A DNA stretch of 59,527 nt from Sphingomonas sp. Leaf10 (lineage in GTDB: Bacteria > Pseudomonadota > Alphaproteobacteria > Sphingomonadales > Sphingomonadaceae). This document shows, in pieces, positions 51,943 to 59,527 of the stretch. Under the pieces are notes generated by a model. That model ran no database searches and was not told the DNA's origin. It worked only from the letters and a program-made list of their open reading frames with translations. The DNA is taken from positions 473,053 to 532,579 of the forward strand of contig NZ_LMKE01000001.1 in assembly GCF_001421245.1 (NCBI RefSeq), read 5' to 3'. Within the stretch, counting starts at the first letter, position 1; each line of letters opens with the position of its first letter. Position numbers and translations under genes: made by a program.

Positions 51943-53436
51943 ATGCTTGATCCGGTTCCGCAGACGATCGACCGCTTGCCTTTGCGTGGCGACCCCGATG
52001 CGCCGGCGTTGATCGACCGCGAGGGCACGTTGACCTTTGCCGAACTCGAAGCGCTGGTTGCGCGAGTGGCGGGGGGATTGCGGGGATTGCCGGCGGGAGC
52101 GCGGGTGGCGACGTGGTTGCCCAAGACGCGGCTGGCGTGCGTCATGCCGCTGGCGGCGGCGCGGGCGGGATTGGTGCATGTGCCGGTCAATCCGGCGCTG
52201 AAACGGGCGCAGGTGGCGCATATCCTTGCCGATAGCGGGGCGTCGTTGCTGGTGACGCAGGCGGCGCGGGTGGCTTCGCTGGAGCCGGGGGATGTGCCCG
52301 AGGGATGCACGGTCGTGACCGATGCACCCGACGGGCCGCGGGCCGAGGCGCTCGACGGCGACCCGGAGGCGCTGGCGGCGATCCTCTATACCTCGGGGTC
52401 GACCGGGCGGCCCAAGGGGGTCATGCTGAGCCATGCCAATTTGTGGCTGGGGGCGATTTCGGTCGCGCATTATCTGCGGATCACGCCCGACGACCGCGTG
52501 CTGGCGGTGCTGCCGCTGAGTTTCGATTATGGGCAGAACCAGTTGCTTTCGACCTGGGCGGCGGGGGGCGCGGTGGTGCCGCTCGACTATCTGACGGCGC
52601 GCGATGTGGTGAAGGCGGTCGAGCGGTTCGCGGCGACGACGCTGGCCGGTGTACCGCCGCTGTGGACGCAGTTGCTGGAGGCGGACTGGCCGGCGGCGAC
52701 GGCGGCGCGGTTGCGACGGCTGACCAATTCGGGTGGGGCGCTGACGCCGCGCATGGTGCGGGGGTTGCGCGACCGTTTCGCCGGGGCGGAGCTGTTTGCG
52801 ATGTATGGGCTGACCGAGGCGTTTCGATCGACCTTCCTCGACCCGGCGCTGATCGATGCGAAGCCCGAGGCGATGGGGACGGCGATCCCCTTTGCCGAAG
52901 TGGTGGTGGTGCGTGCCGATGGCAGCCGCGCGGGGCCGGATGAGCCGGGCGAGCTGGTCCATGCCGGGCCGCTGGTCGCGCAGGGATATTGGCAGGATGC
53001 CGAGCGGACCGTGCTGCGGTTTCGGCCGGCGCCGACGTGGATGGCGAGTGGCGGCATGGCGGTATGGTCGGGCGATACGGTGGCGGAAGGCGCGGACGGA
53101 TTGCTGCGCTTCGTGGGACGCGATGACGAGATGATGAAGGTGGCCGGCAACCGGATCAGCCCGACCGAGGTCGAGGAAGCGGTCGAGGCCGGCGGTGAGG
53201 TCGCGGAGGCGGTGGCGGTCGGACTGCCCGATCCGCGTCAGGGGCAGGCGATCGTCGTCGTCGCGCGGGCGGCGATCGAGGATGCCGAGGAGGCGGTACG
53301 GGCGCGGCTGCGGCGCGACCTGCCGAGCTTCCAGCAGCCGGCGCACTATGTCTGGGTCGAGGCGATGCCGCGCAACGCCAATGGCAAGCTCGACCGGGTG
53401 GCGGTGCGGGCGCTGGCGGAAGGGGTGATGGCATGA
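51943..53436 (+). CDS. Acyl-CoA ligase, exosortase A system-associated
   Basis: A 497-residue AMP-forming ligase. ILYTSGSTGRPKGVMLSH is the P-loop; MYGLTEAFRSTFLDP and RDDEMMKVAGNRISPTEVEE are the adenylate-binding and hinge motifs; NANGKLDRVA holds the catalytic Lys. It is the family always linked to XrtA loci and probably loads the adjacent ACP. Stop overlaps the decarboxylase start (ATGA). Confidence 0.93.
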   Translation: MLDPVPQTIDRLPLRGDPDAPALIDREGTLTFAELEALVARVAGGLRGLPAGARVATWLPKTRLACVMPLAAARAGLVHVPVNPALKRAQVAHILADSGASLLVTQAARVASLEPGDVPEGCTVVTDAPDGPRAEALDGDPEALAAILYTSGSTGRPKGVMLSHANLWLGAISVAHYLRITPDDRVLAVLPLSFDYGQNQLLSTWAAGGAVVPLDYLTARDVVKAVERFAATTLAGVPPLWTQLLEADWPAATAARLRRLTNSGGALTPRMVRGLRDRFAGAELFAMYGLTEAFRSTFLDPALIDAKPEAMGTAIPFAEVVVVRADGSRAGPDEPGELVHAGPLVAQGYWQDAERTVLRFRPAPTWMASGGMAVWSGDTVAEGADGLLRFVGRDDEMMKVAGNRISPTEVEEAVEAGGEVAEAVAVGLPDPRQGQAIVVVARAAIEDAEEAVRARLRRDLPSFQQPAHYVWVEAMPRNANGKLDRVAVRALAEGVMA

Positions 53437-54665
53437 AGCCGATCGGGCCGATTCCGGCGGGCTTTGCCGGGCAGTCGCGGTTGTTGGTCGGCGGGAGCGA
53501 CTTTGCCGAATTGCTCGAGCGTGCAGGGGATACGCCGGCGTTCTTGTACGACGCTGCTGCGATCGCGGCGCGGGTCGCGCGGTTGCGCGCGGCTTTGCCG
53601 CCGGGCGTCGGTGTTCATTATGCGATCAAGGCCAATCCGCATCGCGACTTGCTGGCGATGATCGCGCCGCTGGTCGACGGGCTGGACGTCGCGTCGGGCG
53701 GCGAACTGGCGATGGCGCTGGGAGAGAAGCCGGCGGTGGCGATCAGCTTTGCCGGGCCGGGCAAGCGTGACGACGAACTGGCGGCGGCGATCAAGGCTGG
53801 GGCGACGCTGCATGTCGAGTCGGAGGGAGAGGCCGACCGGGCGCTGGCGATCGGCGATCGGCTGGGGCTGGCCCCACGGATTGCGGTGCGGGTGAACCCC
53901 GATTTCGAACTGCGCGGATCGGGGATGCGGATGGGCGGACGTGCTTCGCCGTTCGGGATCGATGCGGCGCGGGTGCCGGCTTTGGTGCGGCGGCTGGTGG
54001 CGGTCGGGGCGGACTGGCATGGGTTCCATATCTTTGCGGGGTCGCAGACGCTCGACACTGCCGCGATCGTCGAGGCGCAGGCGGCGACGGTGACGCTCGC
54101 CGAACGGTTGTCGGAGGAGGCGGGCGCGGTGCCGGCGTTCGTCAATCTGGGCGGCGGGTTCGGCATCCCCTATTTCGCGGGCGATGTGCCGGTGGATGTC
54201 GAAGGGGTCGGCGCGGCGCTTGGCGAGCGGCTGGCGGTGCGCGGCGATGCGTTGCGCACGACGGGGTTCGCGGTCGAACTGGGGCGTTGGCTGGTCGGCG
54301 AGGCGGGTGTCTATTGCACGCGCGTGGTCGACGTGAAGGAGAGCGGCGGCGAGACGTTCGTGGTGGTCGATGGCGGTCTGCATCATCAATTGGCGGCGAG
54401 CGGCAATTTCGGGACGGTGGTGCGGCGCAATTATCCGGTGGCGGTGGCCGAGCGGATGGATGCGGCGGCGACCATGACGGCGTCGGTGGTCGGGTGCCTG
54501 TGCACGCCGCTCGACCGGCTAGCGGACCGGGTGGCGCTGCCGCCGGTGGCGGTCGGCGATACGATCGTGCTGTTTCTGGCGGGGGCTTATGGCGCGACCG
54601 CCAGTCCTGCCGCATTTCTCGGGCATCCTCCGGCACGCGAATTGCTGGTCGGGGCAGATGGTTAG
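53433..54665 (+). CDS. PLP-dependent decarboxylase, exosortase A system-associated
   Basis: A 410-residue protein related to diaminopimelate/ornithine decarboxylases. HYAIKANPHRDLLAMI holds the PLP Lys; ISFAGPGKRDDEL, NLGGGFGIPYF and a late CLCTPLD stretch fit the family. Start overlaps the ligase stop. Its amino-acid substrate is unknown; the gene set suggests supply of an acylated amine to the XrtA/exopolysaccharide pathway. Confidence 0.92.
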   Translation: MKPIGPIPAGFAGQSRLLVGGSDFAELLERAGDTPAFLYDAAAIAARVARLRAALPPGVGVHYAIKANPHRDLLAMIAPLVDGLDVASGGELAMALGEKPAVAISFAGPGKRDDELAAAIKAGATLHVESEGEADRALAIGDRLGLAPRIAVRVNPDFELRGSGMRMGGRASPFGIDAARVPALVRRLVAVGADWHGFHIFAGSQTLDTAAIVEAQAATVTLAERLSEEAGAVPAFVNLGGGFGIPYFAGDVPVDVEGVGAALGERLAVRGDALRTTGFAVELGRWLVGEAGVYCTRVVDVKESGGETFVVVDGGLHHQLAASGNFGTVVRRNYPVAVAERMDAAATMTASVVGCLCTPLDRLADRVALPPVAVGDTIVLFLAGAYGATASPAAFLGHPPARELLVGADG

Positions 54666-54797
54666 CAACCGACTGTCGCAAAATGGGACAGGGTCGGCGC
54701 TTGTTGCTGTACTCAACCGGATGTTTACCCCTTTGCCGGCATAGCGGGCTACAGTCCTGTGCGGTCTTGGCCGCGCGCGTTCGAATAAGGAAGTTTT

Positions 54798-55430
54798 ATG
54801 CGTCGCAGGGATGGAGTTGCCGGATTGGCGCTGTGCGCGGTGCTGGGCGGATGCGCCGGCGGTGCGACGCGCCCCGAACTGCCGCCCGCGCCGTTCGTGC
54901 AGGCGAAGGAGGCACCGGGCGAGGCCTATGTGATCGGGCCGCTAGACCAGCTGAGCATCTTCGTTTGGCGCAACCCGGAGCTGTCGGCGAAGGTGCAGGT
55001 GCGCCCCGACGGGCGGATCACCACGCCGCTGATCAACGACATGCCCGCCACCGGCAAGACGCCGGCGATGCTGGCCGACGACCTGAAGCTGGCGCTGGGC
55101 GAATATGTGAAGGACCCGCTGGTATCGGTGATCGTCGAAAATTTCTCGGGCACGTTCAGCCAGCAGGTGCGCGTGGTCGGCGCGACCGAAAAGCCGGCGT
55201 CGCTGCCGTACCGGGCGAACATGACGCTGCTCGACGCGATGATCGCGGTCGGGGGGCTGAACCAATATGCCTCGGGCAATCGGGCGCGGCTGGTGCGCTA
55301 TGACCGGGCGACGGGCAAGCAGGAGGAGTTCGGGCTTCGCATCTCCAGCCTGTTGAAGAATGGCGATTCGAGCGCGAACGTGAAGTTGCAGCCGGGCGAC
55401 GTCATCATCATCCCCGAGAGCATGTTCTGA
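54798..55430 (+). CDS. XrtA-system polysaccharide export lipoprotein (Wza-like)
   Basis: A 210-residue outer-membrane lipoprotein. LALCAVLGGC is the lipobox. YVIGPLDQLSIFVWRNPELS to VRPDGRITTPLINDMPA is the polysaccharide-export domain, followed by a SLBB-type domain. It forms the export channel for the exopolysaccharide together with the next two gene products. Confidence 0.94.
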   Translation: MRRRDGVAGLALCAVLGGCAGGATRPELPPAPFVQAKEAPGEAYVIGPLDQLSIFVWRNPELSAKVQVRPDGRITTPLINDMPATGKTPAMLADDLKLALGEYVKDPLVSVIVENFSGTFSQQVRVVGATEKPASLPYRANMTLLDAMIAVGGLNQYASGNRARLVRYDRATGKQEEFGLRISSLLKNGDSSANVKLQPGDVIIIPESMF

Positions 55431-55431
55431 C

Positions 55432-56955
55432 ATGGACGGGCTGTATGGGGAGCTGAAGCTGATCCTCCACGCGATCTGGCAGCGCCGCTGGATCGCGCTG
55501 GCGATCGCGTGGGGCGTGTGTCTGGCGGGGTGGCTGGTCGTCAGCCAGATTCCCAACAGCTATCAGTCGACCGCGCGGGTGATGGTCGAGATGCGGCAGG
55601 TGCTGCCGGGGGCCGAGGCGGCGGTGGCGCAGAATGCGCAGGCAAAGGATATCGACCGGATCCGCCAGACGCTGACCTCGGCGGTGAACCTCGAGAAGGT
55701 CGTGCGCGGCACGTCGATGGCCGAGACGATCGCCAACGACCGCGACGTGGCGGACCGGGTGGCGTCGCTGCAGAACGCGATCAAGCTGACCGCGCAGCAG
55801 GACAATCTGTTCGAGATTTCGGCGACGGCGGGCAATCCGAAACTGGCGCGCGAGATCGTGCAGAAGATGATCGACATCTTCGTCGAGGATAATCTGGCCA
55901 GCGACCGCGATGGGACGGTGCAGTCGCTACGCTTCCTCGACCAACAGCTGGACCAGCGGCAGCGGCAGCTGGCCGATGCCGAGGCGCGGCGGCAGGCGTT
56001 TCAGGCGCAATATATGGCGATGTTGCCGGGGACGGGGTCGCTCGACGACCGCATGTCGAACGCACGCGCCGAACTGGCGCAGATCGACGGCGACCTCGCA
56101 GCGGCGCAGTCGAGCCTGTCGGCGGCCAATGCGCAGCTGGCGGGCACGGCGGCGACGCTGCCGGGAACGGTGGGGACGGCGACGGTCGGGCCGGCACGCG
56201 CGCGGCTGAACGCGATCGAGGGGCAGATCGCCGAAGGGCGCAGCCGCGGGTGGACCGATGCCCATCCCGACATGGTCGCGCTGAACCGGCAGCTGGCGGC
56301 GGCACGAACGGCGGCACGCGGCGAGGGCGGTGGCGTGAGCGGCGGCACGGCGGCATCGCCCAACCCGTTCTACCTGCAACTTCGCGCGACGCAGGCCGAC
56401 CGGCAGGCGACGGTCGCGGAGCTGAGCCAGCGCAAGCAGCAGATCGAAGGGCAGCTGAACGGATTGCAGGCGAAGATCGCCGCCGATCCGCAGGCGGCGG
56501 CGCAGCAGTCGCAGCTCGACCGCGATATCGCCTCGCTCAAGCAACAATATGACTCGCTGTTCCAGGACCGCGAACAGGTACGGATCCAGAGCAGCGTGCA
56601 GACCGATACCGACGCGGTGAAGTTCAGCGTGATCGACCCGCCGACCCAGCCGCGCGCACCCACCGCGCCCAACCGGCCGTTGCTGCTGCTGGGCGTATTG
56701 GTCGTTGGGATCGGCGCGGGCTTGGGCGCGTCGTTCGCGCTCAGCAAGTTGAAGACCAGCTTTGCCACGGCGGCACGGTTGGAGAAGATCAGCGGGATGC
56801 CGGTGCTGGGTGCGATTGGCGAAGTCGTGACCGATGCGGTGCGCGCCGAGCGGCAGCGGCGGTTGAAGCTGTTCGCGGGGGGCGCGGGGGCGCTGCTGGC
56901 GGCGTTCGTGCTGTTGTTGGGCCTCGAGTTCGCGCAACGCGGGCTGGTTGCCTGA
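55432..56955 (+). CDS. XrtA-system chain-length determinant (Wzz-like)
   Basis: A 507-residue inner-membrane co-polymerase. Membrane segments are at about residues 20-38 and near 418-440, plus a last one near 485-505; between them lies a long coiled coil (DQQLDQRQRQLADAEARRQA and others). It sets polymer length with the kinase encoded next. One base after the export gene. Confidence 0.92.
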   Translation: MDGLYGELKLILHAIWQRRWIALAIAWGVCLAGWLVVSQIPNSYQSTARVMVEMRQVLPGAEAAVAQNAQAKDIDRIRQTLTSAVNLEKVVRGTSMAETIANDRDVADRVASLQNAIKLTAQQDNLFEISATAGNPKLAREIVQKMIDIFVEDNLASDRDGTVQSLRFLDQQLDQRQRQLADAEARRQAFQAQYMAMLPGTGSLDDRMSNARAELAQIDGDLAAAQSSLSAANAQLAGTAATLPGTVGTATVGPARARLNAIEGQIAEGRSRGWTDAHPDMVALNRQLAAARTAARGEGGGVSGGTAASPNPFYLQLRATQADRQATVAELSQRKQQIEGQLNGLQAKIAADPQAAAQQSQLDRDIASLKQQYDSLFQDREQVRIQSSVQTDTDAVKFSVIDPPTQPRAPTAPNRPLLLLGVLVVGIGAGLGASFALSKLKTSFATAARLEKISGMPVLGAIGEVVTDAVRAERQRRLKLFAGGAGALLAAFVLLLGLEFAQRGLVA

Positions 56956-56970
56956 AGGGAGGACGGCCGA

Positions 56971-57861
56971 GTGAACGATCAGTCGCATCGTGGCTTGCGT
57001 AGCCAATCGCTGCTGGAGCGGGCGGCGGCGCATTGGCAGATGGCGCCGGCTCCCGAGGTCCCGACGGAACCGGTCGCGGAGGTTGCGCCGGCGCCGAAGA
57101 AGCCGATGCCGGCCGCGCGCATTCGACCGGTCGATCGGGCGAAGATCGATCGCGACGCGCTGGCCGAGGGTGGGATGCTGGTGCCCGGCGGGCCGGTGAC
57201 CGCGCTGGCCGAGGAATTCCGGCTGGTGAAGCGGCAGTTGCTGGCGACCGGCGCGGACATCGCCAAGCGTGACGAGGATGCGGCACGGATGATCCTGCTG
57301 TGTTCGGCGCAGCCGGGCGACGGCAAGACGTTCTGTGCGATCAATCTGGCGTTGTCGCTGGCGGCCGAGCGCGATCTGAACGTCCTGCTGGTCGATGCCG
57401 ATTTCAACAAGCCCGACATTCTGGGCCGGCTGGGGTTGCAGGCGGAGCGCGGGCTGCTCGACGCACTGGGCGACGCGAGCGTCGATCCCGAGGCGCTCGT
57501 GATCCCGACCGACGTGCCGCAGCTGTCGATCCTGCCGGCGGGTACGCGGACCAACGCCGATACCGAGTTGCTGCGCAGCGACCGGGCGCGGGAAGTGCTC
57601 GATGCGCTGCTCGCGGCCGATCCCGATCGCATCCTCCTGTTCGATTCGCCGCCGGCATTGGCGGCGTCGTCGGCGGCGGTGCTGGCGACCCTGGTCGGGC
57701 AGACGGTACTGGTGGTCCGCGCCGACCGCAGCAGCGAAGCCGATCTGCGCGAAGCGGTCGCGTTGCTGGATGGGTGCGAGGAGATCCAGTTGCTGCTGAA
57801 CGCAACGACCTATCGTGCCGAGGGGCCGCGCTTCGGCTATTACGGGCAGGAACAGGATTGA
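56971..57861 (+). CDS. XrtA-associated tyrosine-kinase-like ATPase
   Basis: A 296-residue BY-kinase-type ATPase. The Walker A motif is SAQPGDGKTFCAINLA, Walker A' is VLLVDADFNKPD and Walker B is ILLFDSPPAL. A short tyrosine-containing tail (TYRAEGPRFGYYG) is the possible autophosphorylation site. It partners the Wzz-like protein. Start GTG 56971 after GGGAGG. Stop overlaps the next ATG (TGATG). Confidence 0.93.
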   Translation: MNDQSHRGLRSQSLLERAAAHWQMAPAPEVPTEPVAEVAPAPKKPMPAARIRPVDRAKIDRDALAEGGMLVPGGPVTALAEEFRLVKRQLLATGADIAKRDEDAARMILLCSAQPGDGKTFCAINLALSLAAERDLNVLLVDADFNKPDILGRLGLQAERGLLDALGDASVDPEALVIPTDVPQLSILPAGTRTNADTELLRSDRAREVLDALLAADPDRILLFDSPPALAASSAAVLATLVGQTVLVVRADRSSEADLREAVALLDGCEEIQLLLNATTYRAEGPRFGYYGQEQD

Positions 57862-59462
57862 TGCGCGCGGCGGTCCTGCCGGTCCTGATCGCGACCGCCG
57901 TGCCGGCACAGGCGCAGCGGGTCGACGTCAGCCCCTATATCGAAGTCGGACAGGCGGTCGCCGCCGACCTGACCGACGGCGACGTGGTGACCTATACGCA
58001 GCTGACCGCCGGGGTCGATGCGCAGATCACGACGCAGCGCGTGCAGGTACAGGCCAATTACCAGTATCAACGGCTGTTCGACTGGGGCAGCGATTTCGGC
58101 AGCGGCGAGATCCATTCGGGGCTGGCGCGCGCCAATGTAGCGATCACCCGCTGGCTGAACCTCGAAGGCGGAGCGATCGCGACGCGGGCGCGCGGCGACC
58201 AGCGCGGTGGCGGCTTCGGGCCGTTCGTCAACGCCAGCAACGTCAATACCGCGCAGGTCTATGGCCTATATGCCGGACCGACGATCGCGACGCGGGTCGG
58301 ACCGTTCGCGGTCAACGGCACCTATCAGTTCGGCTATGTAAAGGCCGAGGCACCGGGAGCGATCGATCTGGCGCCCGGACAGCGGCGTGTCGATTATTTC
58401 GACGAAGCGACCAGCCATCTGGTGATGGGCAGCGCGGGTACGCGGGCGGGCACGATCCTGCCGATCGGCTTTACCGTGTCGGGCGCGTGGCTGCGTGAGG
58501 ATGCCGGCCAGCTCGACCAGAAGTTCGAGGGCGCATACGGCCGGGTCGACGCGGTGCTGCCGATTACCCGCACGCTCGCGGCGGTCGGCGGCGTCGGCTA
58601 TGAAAAGATCGAGGTGACGCAGCGCGATCCGCTGGTCGATGCGCAGGGGCAGGCGGTGCTCGACGGCGCGGGGCGCTTCGTGACCGATCCGGCGTCCGCG
58701 CCGCGCATCGCCTACGACACCGACGGGCTGATCTGGGATGCGGGCGTGTTGTGGCGGCCGTCGCCGCGTACCGCGCTGGAGGCGCGGCTGGGTCGGCGCT
58801 ATGGATCGATGAGCTATACCGCGTCGCTGCAATGGCAGACCGGGCCGGGTGCGGCGGTACAGGTCGGGGTGTATGACAGCGTCACCACCTTTGGCCGGCA
58901 GCTGACAGGATCGCTGGCGCAACTGCCGACCAACTATATCGACGGGCAGGATCCGTTCGGCGCACGCTATGGCGGGTGCGTGTTCGGCGGCGGGGTGACG
59001 CCCGAGGGGCAGTCGAATGCCGGCGCGTGCCTGACGCCGGTGTTCCAGTCGATCAGCGCGGCGACCTTCCGTGCGCGCGGTATCGATGCGGTCTATTCGA
59101 TCACGCGGGGGCCGACCCGGCTGGGGCTGGGTGCAGGCTATTCCAGCCGGCGTTTCTATATCCCGCCGGTGCCGGGTGCGGTGATCTATCGTTCGCGCGA
59201 CGAAAGCTATTATGTCCAGGGCTTCGGCCAATGGGCGATCGATGGCCGGTCGTCGTTCAGCGCCGATGTTTATGGCAATTATTTCGTCAGCGGAATCGAG
59301 GGCGGATTGGACGCGTGGGGCGCGGGCGCACAGGGCGGCTATTATCGCCGGTTCGGGCGGGCCTATGGCAGTCTGACGGCGGGGCTGTACGGCTTCGAGG
59401 TCGAGGGTGCCGACGCCGATGTGATCGCACAGGCGCTGCTGGGAATCGGGTACCGGTTCTAG
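57861..59462 (+). CDS. XrtA-cluster outer-membrane beta-barrel-like protein
   Basis: A 533-residue exported protein with a short signal (MRAAVLPVLIATAVPAQAQ). The whole mature part is aromatic-rich alternating beta strands (YIEVGQAVAADL ... YTQLTAGVDAQI ... YYRRFGRAYGSLTAGLYGF), ending in GIGYRF with the C-terminal Phe typical of barrels. It resembles the TIGR03016 family of PEP-CTERM/XrtA clusters. Likely the outer-membrane secretin or porin partner of the exopolysaccharide system; function not proven. Confidence 0.85.
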   Translation: MRAAVLPVLIATAVPAQAQRVDVSPYIEVGQAVAADLTDGDVVTYTQLTAGVDAQITTQRVQVQANYQYQRLFDWGSDFGSGEIHSGLARANVAITRWLNLEGGAIATRARGDQRGGGFGPFVNASNVNTAQVYGLYAGPTIATRVGPFAVNGTYQFGYVKAEAPGAIDLAPGQRRVDYFDEATSHLVMGSAGTRAGTILPIGFTVSGAWLREDAGQLDQKFEGAYGRVDAVLPITRTLAAVGGVGYEKIEVTQRDPLVDAQGQAVLDGAGRFVTDPASAPRIAYDTDGLIWDAGVLWRPSPRTALEARLGRRYGSMSYTASLQWQTGPGAAVQVGVYDSVTTFGRQLTGSLAQLPTNYIDGQDPFGARYGGCVFGGGVTPEGQSNAGACLTPVFQSISAATFRARGIDAVYSITRGPTRLGLGAGYSSRRFYIPPVPGAVIYRSRDESYYVQGFGQWAIDGRSSFSADVYGNYFVSGIEGGLDAWGAGAQGGYYRRFGRAYGSLTAGLYGFEVEGADADVIAQALLGIGYRF

Positions 59463-59478
59463 GGCAATCGACATTCAG

Positions 59479-59517
59479 CCTCTCCCCTCCCTGGAAGGGA
59501 GGGGTCGGGGGTGGGTT
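59479..59517 (+). repeat. GC-rich palindromic repeat
   Basis: CTCCCCTCC-CTGGAA-GGGAGGGG with GGGGGTGGG tail, 17 bp after the last stop codon. Same family as 51774-51884; it may act as a terminator. Confidence 0.65.
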
Positions 59518-59527
59518 GGCCCGTTGG

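Noticed and set aside
57300..57860. N-terminal extension of the barrel-like protein
   Set aside because: The extension is an out-of-frame read of the kinase gene; the ATG at 57861 gives a signal peptide and TGATG coupling.
55927..57909. 660-codon frame opposite the Wzz-like and kinase genes
   Set aside because: Antisense shadow of two well-recognised genes.

Overview
High-GC, sphingomonad-like alphaproteobacterial chromosome (inferred from very strong GC-biased codon use, an exosortase A/XrtA exopolysaccharide cluster, a TonB-dependent receptor beside a pectin locus, and GC-rich intergenic palindromes that look like those common in Sphingomonadales). No species call is possible from the sequence alone.

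Layout. (1) 37-15991: a rhamnogalacturonan-I (pectin backbone) utilisation locus. A minus-strand set (PL11 rhamnogalacturonan lyase, acetylesterase, GH28, rhamnose mutarotase, GH35 galactosidase, GH105 unsaturated-sugar hydrolase) diverges from a plus-strand set (TonB-dependent receptor, DUF6250-type protein, PL26-like exo-lyase). Most neighbours overlap by 4 bp. Two related 15-bp palindromes lie upstream of rhaM and in the divergent promoter region. (2) 16155-18595: core genes kup and a 2'-5' RNA ligase-like protein, then a tRNA-Met(CAT) at 18646-18722.

(3) 18723-40855: a 22.1-kb integrated element in the 3' end of that tRNA. The last 13 bp of the tRNA (18710-18722) recur at 40843-40855. At the tRNA end sits a large serine recombinase whose last 14 codons are the antisense of the tRNA; at the far end sit a tyrosine integrase and a replication-like protein. 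Between them are a chain of tiny ATGA-coupled genes, a CI/Cro-like switch, a cargo zone, a toxin-antitoxin pair, phage tail-type genes and a DNA adenine methylase. No terminase, portal or capsid gene is visible, so this is a decayed prophage or a satellite/genomic island.

The most unusual feature is in the cargo zone: eight copies, all in the same orientation, of a composite repeat made of two GGGTAT motifs 11 bp apart followed about 61 bp later by a GGCGGAC-N5-GTCCGCC palindrome whose 5-bp centre varies. The repeats separate one- to three-gene cargo units of mixed orientation (Rap1a-like, membrane coiled-coil plus HEPN-like protein, inactive retropepsin-like protein, SRAP peptidase and others). 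They look like recombination sites or scars of serial insertion.

(4) 40883-49972: core genes again: the displaced tRNA terminator, trxB, an aldo/keto reductase, two small lipoproteins, then an ArsR-methyltransferase regulator with a 22-bp perfect palindrome in front of metF and a MetH split in two genes with an unrelated small membrane protein between the halves. (5) 49959-59462: an exosortase A (XrtA)-associated cluster: two hydrolases and an acyl carrier protein (minus strand), diverging from acyl-CoA ligase, PLP-dependent decarboxylase, polysaccharide export lipoprotein, chain-length determinant, tyrosine-kinase-like ATPase and an outer-membrane barrel-like protein.
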